The position numbers and the translations under genes are program-made. A DNA stretch of 64,000 nt from Comamonas sp. GB3 AK4-5 (GTDB lineage Bacteria; Pseudomonadota; Gammaproteobacteria; Burkholderiales; Burkholderiaceae_C), in assembly GCF_041320665.1 (NCBI RefSeq), contig NZ_CP166730.1, forward strand, positions 4,402,001-4,466,000, read 5' to 3'. The notes beneath the pieces are model-generated. The model searched no databases. It was not told where the DNA came from and saw only the letters and a list, made by a program, of their open reading frames with translations. Positions 39,015 to 48,403 of this stretch are shown piece after piece (the first letter of the stretch is position 1; each line of letters begins with the position of its first letter).

Positions 39015-40166
39015 GTGTCTGATAACGCTTCCTCCTCGCCCTATTCCGCAGCACCTAACGCGGCGCCGCCTTCCATGGTGGGCAAGCATGCCTGCCCGGA
39101 GTGCGGCGCCAATCTGGAGTGGAATGCCAAGGCCCAGTCGCTCAAATGCCCGTACTGCGGCACCGAGATGGCGTGGAGCGAGGAAACACGTGAACAGCTG
39201 GGCCAACAGGTGGCCGAGCAGGATCTGGAAGCCGCGCTGCGCAACCCGGCTGCGGCCCGGGGCTGGGGTGATGGGCGCTACGAGGTGCAATGCCAGAACT
39301 GCCGGGCCATCTCGGTGCTGACCAGCAAGACCGCGGCCCAGCGCTGTGATTTTTGTGGCTCCCCCGCCATCGTCGCGCATGAAGCGGCGCAAGACGCCAT
39401 CACCCCGCAAAGCATTCTGCCTTTCAAGATCAGTGACGGACAAATACGTGACCGCATCCGCCAGTGGTATGGCAGCCGCTGGTTTGCCCCCAACAAGCTC
39501 AAAACGGCCGCGCTGACCGACACCTTGCACGGCGTCTACCTGCCCTATTGGACGTTTGACGCCCACGCCGATGCCCAGTGGCGGGCAGAGGCTGGCTTTT
39601 ACTACTACACCACCGAAACCTACCGCGACAGCAACGGCAACACCCAGACCCGCGAGGTGCGCCATGTGCGCTGGGAGCCCGCCGCCGGCCGCTTGCAGCA
39701 TTTTTTTGACGACGAACTGGTGCCCGGCACTGTGGGCGTGCAACCCCAGTTGCTGCGCCAGGTGGAGCCCTTCCCCACCACCACCGACCTGCAGCCCTAT
39801 ACACCCGAGTTTGTGCGCGGCTGGACCGTGGAGCGCTACCAGGTGGACCTGGCTAAAGCCGCCCAGATCAACGAGGGCGATATGGACGATCAGCTGCGCA
39901 GCTTGTGTGCAAGCCAGGTGCCCGGCGACACGCAGCGCAATCTGCAGGTGCGGTGTGACTACAGCGGCCGCAGCTTCAAACACATACTGGTGCCGGTCTG
40001 GCTGGTGGGCTATACCTATGGCCGCACCACCTACCAGATCGTGGCCAATGGCTACACCGGCCAGATTGCAGGTGAACGCCCCTATAGCTGGGTGAAGATC
40101 ACGTTGGCCGTGCTGTGCGGCTTGCTGCTGCTGGCCCTGGTCTTGGGCCTGCTGCAGGGCAGCTAA
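39015..40166 (+). CDS. Zinc-ribbon membrane-anchored protein
   Basis: A 383-residue protein starting with GTG 39015-39017; an ATG at 39075 is an alternative start. Two zinc ribbons are visible: CPECGANLEW with CPYCGTEM at about residues 27-50, and CQNCRAIS with CDFCGSPA at about 93-116. The middle part (PYWTFDAHADAQWRAEAGFYY) is a conserved beta-rich region, and the C-terminus is a hydrophobic segment (ITLAVLCGLLLLALVLGLL) that should anchor it in the membrane. It is linked to the SPFH gene. Molecular role is not known; a part in membrane-associated assembly is an inference. Confidence 0.8.
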   Translation: MSDNASSSPYSAAPNAAPPSMVGKHACPECGANLEWNAKAQSLKCPYCGTEMAWSEETREQLGQQVAEQDLEAALRNPAAARGWGDGRYEVQCQNCRAISVLTSKTAAQRCDFCGSPAIVAHEAAQDAITPQSILPFKISDGQIRDRIRQWYGSRWFAPNKLKTAALTDTLHGVYLPYWTFDAHADAQWRAEAGFYYYTTETYRDSNGNTQTREVRHVRWEPAAGRLQHFFDDELVPGTVGVQPQLLRQVEPFPTTTDLQPYTPEFVRGWTVERYQVDLAKAAQINEGDMDDQLRSLCASQVPGDTQRNLQVRCDYSGRSFKHILVPVWLVGYTYGRTTYQIVANGYTGQIAGERPYSWVKITLAVLCGLLLLALVLGLLQGS

Positions 40167-40181
40167 ACCGCACGCCCCAGG

Positions 40182-40736
40182 CTATACGGAAAAAACTTCC
40201 GCATCCTGTAGCAAGGGCTGTTGGCAGTCCTTATCCGACAGCAGCCACTCCATGCCCAGATCCGGCCAAGGAATGGCGATCTGCGGATCATTCCAACGCA
40301 GCCCGCGATCGGATTGCGGCGCGTAGTAGTCCGTGGTTTTGTACAGGAAGTCGGCCGACTCGCTCAGCACCACAAATCCATGGGCAAAGCCTGGCGGAAT
40401 CCAGAACTGCTTGTGGCTGTACTCCGTCAACTCCTCAGCCACCCAGCGGCCAAAGGTGGAAGAGCCCTGGCGAATATCCACAGCCACATCCCACACCGCG
40501 CCGCGCACCACACGCACCAGCTTGCCCTGGGCATGAGGCGGCAGCTGGTAGTGCAGTCCGCGCAGCACACCTTTGCTGCTGCGGCTGTGGTTGTCTTGAA
40601 CAAACTGGTAGTCCGTTCCCGTGGCCGTATTGAAAGCCTGCTGGTTGAAGCTTTCATAGAAGAAGCCGCGGGCGTCGCCAAACACCTTGGGCTCCACCAC
40701 CATGACATCGGGAATGGCTGTGGGCGTGGCTTTCAT
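40182..40736 (-). CDS. rfbC: dTDP-4-dehydrorhamnose 3,5-epimerase
   Basis: A 184-residue cupin enzyme starting at ATG 40734-40736 ([21 protein letters not shown]). Segments include [30 protein letters not shown] with catalytic His, [15 protein letters not shown] and [14 protein letters not shown]. It epimerises C3 and C5 of the 4-keto sugar in the dTDP-L-rhamnose pathway. Its start overlaps the rfbA stop (ATGA). It is the last gene of the rfbBDAC operon. Confidence 0.96.
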   Translation of the reverse strand: MKATPTAIPDVMVVEPKVFGDARGFFYESFNQQAFNTATGTDYQFVQDNHSRSSKGVLRGLHYQLPPHAQGKLVRVVRGAVWDVAVDIRQGSSTFGRWVAEELTEYSHKQFWIPPGFAHGFVVLSESADFLYKTTDYYAPQSDRGLRWNDPQIAIPWPDLGMEWLLSDKDCQQPLLQDAEVFSV

Positions 40737-41617
40737 CGCACACCACCTTTGAGGCATTGCATCAAATATTTGCCATAGCCGTTTTTCAGCAGGGGCTGGG
40801 CCAGCTTTTCCACCTGTGCCGCGTCAATCCAGCCGCTGCGAAACGCGATTTCTTCCGGACAGGCTACTTTCAGGCCCTGGCGCTGCTCCAGCGTGGCGAT
40901 GAACTGCCCTGCTTCCAGCAGGCTGTCATGGGTTCCGGTGTCCAGCCAGGCATAGCCACGCCCCATCAGCTGCACATTGAGCTGGCCTTGCTCCAGGTAC
41001 AGGCGATTGAGGTCGGTGATTTCCAACTCGCCACGCGGCGAAGGCTTGAGCGACTTGGCCATATCCACCACCTGGCTGTCGTAGAAGTACAAACCCGTCA
41101 CCGCATAGTTGGACTTGGGCTGGGCGGGCTTTTCTTCCAGCGACAGCACCTGGCCTGTGGCGTCAAACTCCGCCACGCCATAGCGCTCGGGATCCTGCAC
41201 ATGGTAGGCAAACACGGTAGCGCCCTGCTGGGAATCGGCCTTTTTCAGCAGGCCCTGGAAGTCATGCCCATAGAAAATATTGTCGCCCAGCACCAGGGCG
41301 CTGGGCGCCCCATCCAAAAAGGTTTCGCCAATCAAAAACGCCTGCGCCAGCCCATCGGGCGATGGCTGCACCGCATATTGCAATCGCAAACCCCATTGGC
41401 TGCCATCCCCCAGCAGCTGCTCAAAACGCGGCGTGTCCTGCGGTGTGCTGATGATGAGGATGTCGCGTATGCCCGCCAGCATCAGCGTGCTGAGCGGGTA
41501 GTAAATCATGGGCTTGTCGTAGACCGGTAGCAGCTGCTTGCTGATGGCCAGCGTGGCCGGGTGCAACCGGGTGCCGGAGCCGCCGGCCAAGATGATGCCT
41601 TTGCGTGCTTGCGTCAT
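40733..41617 (-). CDS. rfbA: Glucose-1-phosphate thymidylyltransferase
   Basis: A 294-residue nucleotidyltransferase. The N-terminal [32 protein letters not shown] is diagnostic. [19 protein letters not shown] and [10 protein letters not shown] are also conserved. It makes dTDP-glucose, the entry to rhamnose biosynthesis, and is usually feedback-inhibited by dTDP-L-rhamnose. It lies between rfbD and rfbC. Confidence 0.97.
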   Translation of the reverse strand: MTQARKGIILAGGSGTRLHPATLAISKQLLPVYDKPMIYYPLSTLMLAGIRDILIISTPQDTPRFEQLLGDGSQWGLRLQYAVQPSPDGLAQAFLIGETFLDGAPSALVLGDNIFYGHDFQGLLKKADSQQGATVFAYHVQDPERYGVAEFDATGQVLSLEEKPAQPKSNYAVTGLYFYDSQVVDMAKSLKPSPRGELEITDLNRLYLEQGQLNVQLMGRGYAWLDTGTHDSLLEAGQFIATLEQRQGLKVACPEEIAFRSGWIDAAQVEKLAQPLLKNGYGKYLMQCLKGGVR

Positions 41618-41629
41618 GGTGTGGGGTAT

Positions 41630-42529
41630 TCAGTTTGACAAAATTTCATGCAGCATGCGCGTCACGCCCTGCTGCCAGGCGGGAAGCTGCAGCGAGAACG
41701 TGGTCTGCAGCTTGTGCGTATCCAGCCGCGAGCTCTGCGGTCGCCTGGCGGGTGTGGGAAAAGCGCTACTGGGCACAGGGCGAATCTCCCGGGCCTTGAT
41801 GGCAAGCGTTGGCTGAATCTGCAGCGCCTGCTCCACCACATACCGGGCATAGGCATGCCAGTTGGTCGCGCCCTGGGCCACCAAGTGGTACAGGCCCACA
41901 TCCTGCTTACGCTGGACCACATGCCGGATGGCATGGGCCGTCACATCGGCGATCAGATCCGCCCCTGTCGGCGCACCCCATTGATCATCGACCACGGTCA
42001 GCGTTTCGCGCTCCTGGGCCAGGCGCAGCATGGTCTTGGCAAAGTTGCCACCGCGCGCGGCGTAGACCCAACTGGTGCGGAAGATCAGATGTGAACAGCC
42101 CACGGCCTGTATGCGCTGCTCGCCCTCCAGCTTGCTGCTGCCGTAGACCGACAGCGGCGCCACGGCATCGGTCTCAGCACGCGGCGCTGTGCCGCTGCCA
42201 TCGAACACATAGTCGGTGCTGTAGTGCACCAGCAGCGCCCCCAGTGCCAGGGCCTCTCGCGCCAGGACCTCGGGCGCCAAGGCATTGAGGGTTCGGGCCA
42301 GCGCAGGCGCGGGCTCTGCGCGGTCCACGGCCGTATGGGCTGCGGCGTTGACGATGACATCGGGTCGCAGCTGGCGCACCGTCTGCGCCAGGCCCTCCAG
42401 ATTGCCCAGGTCACCACACAACCCTTGCGCCCCAGAGCGGCCCAGCGCTACCAACTCACCCAGCGGCGCCAGGCTGCGCTGCAACTCCCAGCCGACCTGG
42501 CCGTCTTTGCCCAACAGCAAGATCTTCAT
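41630..42529 (-). CDS. rfbD: dTDP-4-dehydrorhamnose reductase
   Basis: A 299-residue SDR enzyme with ATG 42527-42529 (MKILLLGKDGQVGWELQRS); an in-frame GTG at 42535 overlaps the rfbB stop and is an alternative. NAD(P) binding is GKDGQVG, the catalytic YGSSKLEGE (Tyr and Lys) is present, and STDYVFDGSG is typical. It reduces the 4-keto group in the last step of dTDP-L-rhamnose synthesis. The C-terminal part is rich in Arg and Pro. Confidence 0.95.
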   Translation of the reverse strand: MKILLLGKDGQVGWELQRSLAPLGELVALGRSGAQGLCGDLGNLEGLAQTVRQLRPDVIVNAAAHTAVDRAEPAPALARTLNALAPEVLAREALALGALLVHYSTDYVFDGSGTAPRAETDAVAPLSVYGSSKLEGEQRIQAVGCSHLIFRTSWVYAARGGNFAKTMLRLAQERETLTVVDDQWGAPTGADLIADVTAHAIRHVVQRKQDVGLYHLVAQGATNWHAYARYVVEQALQIQPTLAIKAREIRPVPSSAFPTPARRPQSSRLDTHKLQTTFSLQLPAWQQGVTRMLHEILSN

Positions 42530-42531
42530 AT

Positions 42532-43599
42532 TCACTTCGCCGTGGCGGTGTACTGCTTTTGCACCCAGTCACGGTAGGCACCGGACTGCACATTGACCAC
42601 CCACTGCGGGTGGTCCAGATACCACTGCACCGTCTTGCGGATGCCGGTCTCAAAGGTTTCCGCTGGCTTCCAGCCCAATTCGCGCTCCAGCTTGCGTGCA
42701 TCGATGGCATAGCGGCGGTCATGCCCAGGGCGGTCCGTGACGTAGCTGATCTGCTCGGCATAGGACTTGCCATCGCTGCGCGGGCGCAGGCGGTCCAGCA
42801 AGCCACACACTGTTTTGACGATGTCGATATTGGCTTTCTCGTTCCAGCCACCCACGTTGTAGGTCTCGCCCAGCTTGCCGGCTTCCAGCACGCGGCGGAT
42901 GGCGCTGCAGTGATCACGGACATACAGCCAGTCACGCACCTGCATGCCGTCGCCGTAGACCGGCAGCGGCTTGCCCGCCAAGGCATTGACGATCACCAGC
43001 GGAATCAGTTTTTCGGGGAAGTGCAGCGGGCCGTAGTTGTTGCTGCAATTGGTGGTCAGCACCGGTAGGCCATAGGTATGGTGCCAGGCTCGCACCAGGT
43101 GGTCGCTGGCCGCCTTGCTGGCCGAATACGGGCTGTTGGGCTCGTAGTTGTTGGCTTCCGTGAAGGCGGGATCGGAGGGCGACAGGCTTCCATACACCTC
43201 GTCCGTGGACACATGCAGAAAACGGAAATCCGCCTTGGCCTGCTCTTCCAAGCCATTCCAGTAGCCGCGCACGGCCTCCAGCAGGCGAAAGGTGCCCACC
43301 ACATTGGTCTGGATAAAGTCTTCCGGTCCATGGATGGAGCGGTCCACATGGCTCTCCGCCGCAAAGTGGATGACAGCGCGGGGCTGGTGTTCAGCCAACA
43401 GACGCTCCATGGTGGCGCTGTCTGCAATATCGGCCTGCACCAGCACATGGCGGGCATCGCCCTCCAGCGCAGCCAGGTTCTCCAGATTGCCGGCATAGGT
43501 CAGCTTGTCCACATTGAGCACAGGCTCGGCGTGGTGCGCCAACCAGTCCAACACAAAGTTGGCGCCAATAAAGCCTGCGCCGCCGGTCACCAGAATCAT
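42532..43599 (-). CDS. rfbB: dTDP-glucose 4,6-dehydratase
   Basis: A 355-residue extended SDR. It has [17 protein letters not shown], the [11 protein letters not shown] loop, the catalytic [14 protein letters not shown] and the [17 protein letters not shown] region. It makes dTDP-4-keto-6-deoxyglucose. It is the first gene of the rfbBDAC operon; a coaX gene is 72 bp upstream in the same direction. dTDP-L-rhamnose is likely used by one of the glycosyltransferases of the polysaccharide locus. Confidence 0.96.
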   Translation of the reverse strand: MILVTGGAGFIGANFVLDWLAHHAEPVLNVDKLTYAGNLENLAALEGDARHVLVQADIADSATMERLLAEHQPRAVIHFAAESHVDRSIHGPEDFIQTNVVGTFRLLEAVRGYWNGLEEQAKADFRFLHVSTDEVYGSLSPSDPAFTEANNYEPNSPYSASKAASDHLVRAWHHTYGLPVLTTNCSNNYGPLHFPEKLIPLVIVNALAGKPLPVYGDGMQVRDWLYVRDHCSAIRRVLEAGKLGETYNVGGWNEKANIDIVKTVCGLLDRLRPRSDGKSYAEQISYVTDRPGHDRRYAIDARKLERELGWKPAETFETGIRKTVQWYLDHPQWVVNVQSGAYRDWVQKQYTATAK

Positions 43600-43671
43600 T
43601 TGCCTTCTCCCCGTCTGGACATGGCTTGCCTGAGCCGCACCACTGGGTCTGTGAGCCGGCGTTCCCAGCCC

Positions 43672-44457
43672 TCACCCCCAGCGCTTGTGCGCCATCACCA
43701 GCAGGCCATCAAAAATCAGGTTGTCCAGCAGCTGGAAGGGCCGCGTCATGCTGGGCGCCATCTTCCAGCCCGCACCACCGGCCATGATGCACAGGGGATC
43801 GGCCTGGTGTTTGGCTTGGCAATGGGTGGACAGATGCTGGTACATGCGCTCCACCGCACCGGCGATGGCATAGGTGCCGCCGCTGGTGAGGGCGTCGCTG
43901 GTATTCTTGGGGAACAGCTTGACCTCGCCCGTGGGCACATGCAGGCCGGCCGTGCCCCCTTCCAGGGCGCGCAGCATGATGCCATGGCCCGGAATGATCA
44001 GCCCGCCCAGAAAATTACCATCTGCATCCAGGGCATCCACGGTCACGGCCGTACCCACCATCACCACAATCAAAGGCCGTGCCGGCCCCTGCTGCAGCAT
44101 CTGGTGGCGTGCGCCAATCATGGCCACCCAGCGGTCCGCACCCAGGCGCGAGGGATGGTCATAGCCATTGGCCACGCCCGCCTCTTCCTGCGCCGGCACC
44201 ACCCACTGCGGCTCGACATGCCAGCCCAGCATCAGCTCGATCTGGTCATGCACACGGCGCTTGGCCGTGTCTCCGGCCACCACACAGCCCAGCATGCGCG
44301 TGGGCGCCGGCAAGCCGGCCCAGCAGCCTTCGGCCAGCCGCTCAATATGCTCCAGGAACTCGGCACCATGGGCCAGCAAGGCAGCCCCAGGTCGGTAATC
44401 GTCGTACATCGCCCACTTCAAGCGGGTGTTGCCAATGTCGATGGCCAGAAAAGTCAT
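43672..44457 (-). CDS. coaX: Type III pantothenate kinase
   Basis: A 261-residue ASKHA-fold kinase that phosphorylates pantothenate in the first step of CoA synthesis. The N-terminal [46 protein letters not shown] and the glycine-rich [11 protein letters not shown] are the family motifs. No feedback inhibition by CoA is expected for this class. The coaX gene is upstream of rfbB, and the gap suggests separate or loosely linked transcription. Confidence 0.93.
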   Translation of the reverse strand: MTFLAIDIGNTRLKWAMYDDYRPGAALLAHGAEFLEHIERLAEGCWAGLPAPTRMLGCVVAGDTAKRRVHDQIELMLGWHVEPQWVVPAQEEAGVANGYDHPSRLGADRWVAMIGARHQMLQQGPARPLIVVMVGTAVTVDALDADGNFLGGLIIPGHGIMLRALEGGTAGLHVPTGEVKLFPKNTSDALTSGGTYAIAGAVERMYQHLSTHCQAKHQADPLCIMAGGAGWKMAPSMTRPFQLLDNLIFDGLLVMAHKRWG

Positions 44458-44638
44458 GCGGCGGATTATCAGGATTTTTTATGGAGGCGATCGAACAGAT
44501 TGTCACAGGCAGCACCCGGTATCTGGTCTCTCCCCCTGAAATAGTCAAGAAATGCCACCGCAGCACACGCAGCGCTAGAGCGACCATTTTCCCGCTACAG
44601 TGGGCGCTCTTGCCCCAACCACCTCAAGGAGTACACCC

Positions 44639-45109
44639 ATGGGACTGATCAGTTTTATCAAAGAAGCCGGCGAAAAGCTGTTCGGTGGCAAAGAAGCCCA
44701 GGCGGCCACCGCGCCAGAGGATTTGAACCTCAAGGCAGCGCAGGCCATTGCCACCTACATCCAGACCCTGAACCTGGGCGTCAGCGATCTGCAGGTCACG
44801 TATGACGGCAGCCAGGCCAAGGTCACGGTCGCCGGTGTGGCACCCACCCAGGCCGCCAAGGAAAAAATCACGCTGTGCTGTGGCAATGTCTCCAGCGTGA
44901 CCAGCGTGGACAACCAAATGACCGTGAGCCACCCCGAGCCCGAAGCCCAATACCACGATGTGGTGCGCGGCGACACGCTGTCGGCCATCGCCAAAAAATA
45001 CTATGGCGACGCCAACAAATACCCAGCGATCTTCGAGGCCAACAAGCCCATGCTGAGCCACCCGGACAAGATCTACCCCGGCCAGAAGCTGCGCATCCCT
45101 GCGCTGTAA
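44639..45109 (+). CDS. BON and LysM domain protein (Kbp/LysM-like)
   Basis: A 156-residue protein starting at ATG 44639-44641 with AAGGAG 8 nt upstream (MGLISFIKEAGEKLFG). A BON domain covers about residues 25-90 (LNLKAAQAIATYIQTLN...), and a LysM domain about 103-152 (YHDVVRGDTLSAIAKKYYGD ... IYPGQKLRIPAL). The architecture and length match the E. coli potassium-binding protein Kbp (YgaU). There is no signal peptide, as in Kbp. It is transcribed alone and ends in a strong terminator. Confidence 0.9.
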   Translation: MGLISFIKEAGEKLFGGKEAQAATAPEDLNLKAAQAIATYIQTLNLGVSDLQVTYDGSQAKVTVAGVAPTQAAKEKITLCCGNVSSVTSVDNQMTVSHPEPEAQYHDVVRGDTLSAIAKKYYGDANKYPAIFEANKPMLSHPDKIYPGQKLRIPAL

Positions 45110-45129
45110 ACGCGCCCCGCAAAATGCCA

Positions 45130-45153
45130 AAGGCTCCCGATGGGAGCCTTTTT
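45130..45153 (+). terminator. Rho-independent terminator of the BON-LysM gene
   Basis: AAGGCTCCC and GGGAGCCTT make a 9-bp stem with a three-base loop, followed by TTT. It begins 21 bp after the stop codon. Confidence 0.85.
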
Positions 45154-45173
45154 GCACCTGGGCTCAGGCGACC

Positions 45174-45334
45174 GGAGCGGGCCTGAAAAAGCCAGTGGGC
45201 GCTGCCTCGGCCACCACAACGGTCAGACAGCGCTTCAGGCGCGGCGTCTCGCCCGCAGACAGTACGCCGGTACGGCCAGGGCGAGCAACAAAGCATGAAG
45301 CGCTGTCTGAGCGCCTCCAAACGACTCACCCACC
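45174..45334. ncRNA. Dispersed structured element, copy 1 (candidate RNA or repeat)
   Basis: A 161-bp segment with high similarity to 55025-55185. It can fold into three nested helices: an outer stem (45224-45237 with 45296-45309), a middle CTCGCCC/GGGCGAG stem (45248-45254 with 45279-45285) and an inner GTAC/GTAC hairpin (45262-45273). Differences from copy 2 occur in pairs that keep the stems. It lies between the ends of two convergent genes. The direction of transcription, if any, is not clear. A reading frame on the minus strand is shared but has no clear start; it looks less likely than a structure. Confidence 0.6.
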
Positions 45335-45347
45335 CAAATTCAAGCTT

Positions 45348-45773
45348 TTACTGACTCCATGGGAGGCCTTGGAGGCGCCAGCCGCCGAGCTTACCGCGCT
45401 GGTTGCTCCCATCCACATCGCCTTCAAAACCTTCGAGGATGCTGTAGGCCTCTATCCCCAGCGCCGCTGCACGCTGGGCGGCCACCACCGAGCGCACGCC
45501 GCTGCGGCACAGCAGCAGCACTTTCTGGCCCGCAGGCACCGCCGCGCGCAGATGGGCGTCAAAGTCGGGATCGGTCTGCATGCCCGGCCACTGCTTGAGC
45601 GCCACGGCCACAGCGCCCGGCACCCGGCCTACCCAGGCCCGCTCGGCATCGGTGCGCACATCCACCAGCACGGCCTGGCCGGCCTGGGCCCATTGCCAGG
45701 CCAAAGCGGCTGGAATATCGCCCGCGTAGCCCGCAGCGGGCTGAACATGCAAGGAAGTGGTGTCAGCGTTCAT
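45348..45773 (-). CDS. Rhodanese-like domain protein
   Basis: A 141-residue protein with ATG 45771-45773 (MNADTTSLHVQPAAGYAG). The rhodanese fold has VLVDVRTDAERAWVG and the catalytic loop LLCRSGVRSVVAAQ, where the Cys should carry a persulfide. The C-terminal ILEGFEGDVDG and WRLQGLPW are typical of small single-domain rhodaneses. Its role in sulfur transfer or redox is not fixed. It is in the same direction as the following metalloprotease gene, 97 bp away. Confidence 0.88.
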   Translation of the reverse strand: MNADTTSLHVQPAAGYAGDIPAALAWQWAQAGQAVLVDVRTDAERAWVGRVPGAVAVALKQWPGMQTDPDFDAHLRAAVPAGQKVLLLCRSGVRSVVAAQRAAALGIEAYSILEGFEGDVDGSNQRGKLGGWRLQGLPWSQ

Positions 45774-45869
45774 GGTGCGAAATCCGGTGGTGAAGGGCGG
45801 CGGGCCGGCGGCCCATGGCAAGCACATATTGTGCCCCCATGGCCGTGGAGCAGGTGGTGCGCGACCGGG

Positions 45870-46736
45870 CTATGCCCACAACGGCGATGCGTGCTCGCGC
45901 AGCTCGGCCCGCAGCGCGGCGTAGCCGGGCGAGGCCTCGGCCACCACGGCCCAAAAGCGGGGGCTGTGGTCCATCACACGCAGGTGGGACAGCTCATGCA
46001 CCACCACATAGTCCAGCACGGCCAGCCTGCAGTGCAGCAGCCGCCAGTTCAGCATGATGCTGCCGTCACTCTTGGCACTGCCCCAGCGCGTGCGGGCATT
46101 GGACAGGCGCAGGCTGCGCCACTGCACACCCAGCTGCGGGGCATAGTGCTGCAGCCGCTCGGTGAACAGGCCGCGCGCATGGCGCAGCCACCAGGCTGCT
46201 ACGCCGGCGCGCACCTGGGCCGCGCCGGCATTGGCGGCCACCGGCAGATGCAGCGACCAAGCCCCCTCGCCCACGGCCAGCAGGCTGCCGCCGCGCGGGG
46301 CTGCGAGGTTCAGGTGCAGCGTCAGCAGGCCGCCCAAAAAAGGCAGAGCAGCTCCATCCACCCAGGCAATGCGCTGCGCTTGCACCTGGCCTGCACGCTC
46401 GCGCTGCTCCTGCAGCTTTTGCGCAATCCAGCGGGATTTTTCATGGATGGAGGCTTCCAGCTGTGCCATGGACAGCCCACGTGGCGCGCGGATGGACAGG
46501 CCATGCTCGCTCACCTGAAAGCCAATGGAGCGCCGCGCCGCACGCTCCAGCTTGTAGGCCACGCGGATGCCGTCTTGCAGCAGGATCTGGTGCGTGGCGG
46601 CAGGGTGCTGAAAATCCTGGCTGCCCCACAGCAGCGCCTGACCCGGGGCCTGCAACAAGTGGCTCGCTATCGAAGCAAGAGCACTTCGTGCGCTTTGGTA
46701 TTGCGCTGCAGGGCTTTTTGGCATGTCAGCCGCCAT
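45870..46736 (-). CDS. YgjP/SprT-like zinc metalloprotease (DUF45)
   Basis: A 288-residue protein. The zinc motif is VVHELSHLRVMDHSPRFW (HExxH followed by a third His), in the C-terminal part, as in the YgjP family. The preceding RWGSAKSDGSIMLNWRL is also conserved. It is cytoplasmic. Function is unknown; members are predicted peptidases. The start at ATG 46734-46736 or ATG 46722-46724 is possible. It is located between plsC and the rhodanese gene. Confidence 0.88.
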   Translation of the reverse strand: MAADMPKSPAAQYQSARSALASIASHLLQAPGQALLWGSQDFQHPAATHQILLQDGIRVAYKLERAARRSIGFQVSEHGLSIRAPRGLSMAQLEASIHEKSRWIAQKLQEQRERAGQVQAQRIAWVDGAALPFLGGLLTLHLNLAAPRGGSLLAVGEGAWSLHLPVAANAGAAQVRAGVAAWWLRHARGLFTERLQHYAPQLGVQWRSLRLSNARTRWGSAKSDGSIMLNWRLLHCRLAVLDYVVVHELSHLRVMDHSPRFWAVVAEASPGYAALRAELREHASPLWA

Positions 46737-46757
46737 GAAGATCGCGAACGCAGCGGC

Positions 46758-47540
46758 TCAGTCCTGGGCAGGTGCCGAGGGTGCAGGCAGCGGCGCCGCT
46801 GCCGCCGGATAGGCCTCGGGGTCCAGGCGGCGCATTTCGGCCTCGATCCAGGCCTGCACCTCGGCCATCAGCTCTTCATGCTTGCGGCCTTCGGTGGGAA
46901 TGGGCTTGCCTATGGACACCTCCACCATGCCGGGCGTCTTCACAAAGGCCTTGCGCGGCCAGCATTTGGCCGAGGTCACGGCCACCGGCACCACCGGCTT
47001 GCCCGCCATGATGGCCAGGCGCGTGGCGCCGGTCTTGTACTCACCCGCTTCACCGCGCGCAATGCGCGTGCCTTCGGGGAACATGATGACCCACACGCCT
47101 TTTTCCAGCAGGCGCTTGCCCTGCTCCACCACCTTGTGGAAAGCGCGCGAGCCATGCTTGCGGTCGATGTGGATCATGTCCAGGCTGCCTATGGACCAGC
47201 CAAAGAATGGAATCTGCAGCAGCTCCTTCTTGAACACATAGGCCAGCGGGCGCGGCATGATGGCCGGCAGCAAAAAAGTCTCATAGGTGGACTGGTGCTT
47301 GGACAGCAGCACCACCCCATCGGTGGGGTTGGTGGGCAGATGCTCCATGCCCTGCACCCGATAGCGCACACCGCAGAACCAGCCGGCCGCATCCACGCTC
47401 AGCGCCAGCCAGGCACGGGCCACCTTCCAGCGCGTATCCGGCGAGGCGCCGCACACCCGGAGCAACAAGATGAGCAAGGTGTAGGGAATGACGGTGACGC
47501 ACATGAACAGCATGTGCAGCAAAGAGCGAAGAAAGGCCAT
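46758..47540 (-). CDS. plsC: 1-acyl-sn-glycerol-3-phosphate acyltransferase
   Basis: A 260-residue membrane-associated acyltransferase making phosphatidic acid from lysophosphatidic acid. The N-terminal hydrophobic part includes LFMCVTVIPYTLLILLL. The catalytic motif is SKHQSTYETF (the HX4D-type site, with Glu in place of Asp as is usual in this group), and FPEGTRIARG is the substrate-binding motif. It follows gmhB-like DNA by 91 bp in the same direction, as often in Burkholderiales. Confidence 0.93.
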   Translation of the reverse strand: MAFLRSLLHMLFMCVTVIPYTLLILLLRVCGASPDTRWKVARAWLALSVDAAGWFCGVRYRVQGMEHLPTNPTDGVVLLSKHQSTYETFLLPAIMPRPLAYVFKKELLQIPFFGWSIGSLDMIHIDRKHGSRAFHKVVEQGKRLLEKGVWVIMFPEGTRIARGEAGEYKTGATRLAIMAGKPVVPVAVTSAKCWPRKAFVKTPGMVEVSIGKPIPTEGRKHEELMAEVQAWIEAEMRRLDPEAYPAAAAPLPAPSAPAQD

Positions 47541-47631
47541 GGATAGTCAAACGTTCAAATGGGGCCGGCACCGTTGCCATGCTGCCATATAGCCAGGGCA
47601 GCGGGCCGGTGGGTTCACGATTGTGGCAGGT

Positions 47632-48228
47632 TCAATGCACCGCAGGCCGCGGCGCGGAAATGGACCGCGCCTGTACCGGCTCTGCATCCTCGGCTGGTGC
47701 GGGCGCCAGCGCCTGGGCCAGGGCCAGCCAATCGGCGTAGTGCTGCACCTCCCCGGACGGGGGCTGGCCCGGCATAGGGCCGCCGCAGCCCTGCTCCACC
47801 CACAGCAGATGGGCGCCCACAGCGGCGCCGGCATTCAGATGCTGGTGGTCCTGGCCCACCACCCAGATCTCGTGTGGCTCGGCACCGTAGCGGGCGGCAA
47901 TCTGCTGCATCAGCCCCGGAGCCGGCTTGCGGCAGTGACAGCCTTCATCCGGCGCATGGGGGCAGTAGAACACCGCCTCTATCCGCGCACCGGCCAGGGC
48001 CAGCTCACGGTGCATGCGCTGGTGCAAGGCATTGAGCTCGTTCACGTCCACGCTGCCCCGGCCCAGGCCGGGCTGGTTGGTGGCCACCACCACATGCCAG
48101 CCGGCGCGGTTGAGCTGGGCAATGGCATCCACCACGCCAGGCTGGGGCTGCCAATCCTGGGCGGGGACAATGGCATCCTCACCCTCCGGGAGAAAGGTGC
48201 CAATACGGTCCAGGATGGCGAGCTTCAT
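47632..48228 (-). CDS. gmhB: GmhB-like HAD-IIIA protein, active site altered
   Basis: A 198-residue protein from ATG 48226-48228 (MKLAILDRIGTFLPEG). It keeps the zinc-loop pattern YCPHAPDEGCHCRKPAPG and motif II VVVATNQPGLGRG of D-glycero-D-manno-heptose 1,7-bisphosphate 7-phosphatase. However, motif I reads LDRIG where LDRDG is expected, so the general acid/base Asp is replaced by Ile, and motif IV reads VVGQDHQHLN where VGD....D is expected. It may be inactive or changed in specificity. The C-terminus has an extra tail of about 40 residues. It is 91 bp upstream of plsC. Confidence 0.8.
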   Translation of the reverse strand: MKLAILDRIGTFLPEGEDAIVPAQDWQPQPGVVDAIAQLNRAGWHVVVATNQPGLGRGSVDVNELNALHQRMHRELALAGARIEAVFYCPHAPDEGCHCRKPAPGLMQQIAARYGAEPHEIWVVGQDHQHLNAGAAVGAHLLWVEQGCGGPMPGQPPSGEVQHYADWLALAQALAPAPAEDAEPVQARSISAPRPAVH

Positions 48229-48403
48229 GGTGGGCATAGCGGGCCTCGGCGCCCTGCATGCCACACCGGCGGTGCAGCAGGGGCTGTGGCTGACATTTTA
48301 GATGCGCCCCGGTGCTCACCGTTTGATGCGCTTCAATCCATAGCAACTTCAGCGCACACCGTCTGCTTGCAAGCCTGTTTTGATGGCCAGGCGCCCTGTG
48401 CAC

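Noticed and set aside
45195..47546. Plus-strand open frame of about 780 codons over rhodanese, YgjP-like and plsC genes
   Set aside because: It overlaps three well-supported minus-strand genes and the structured element; composition is that of an antisense shadow.
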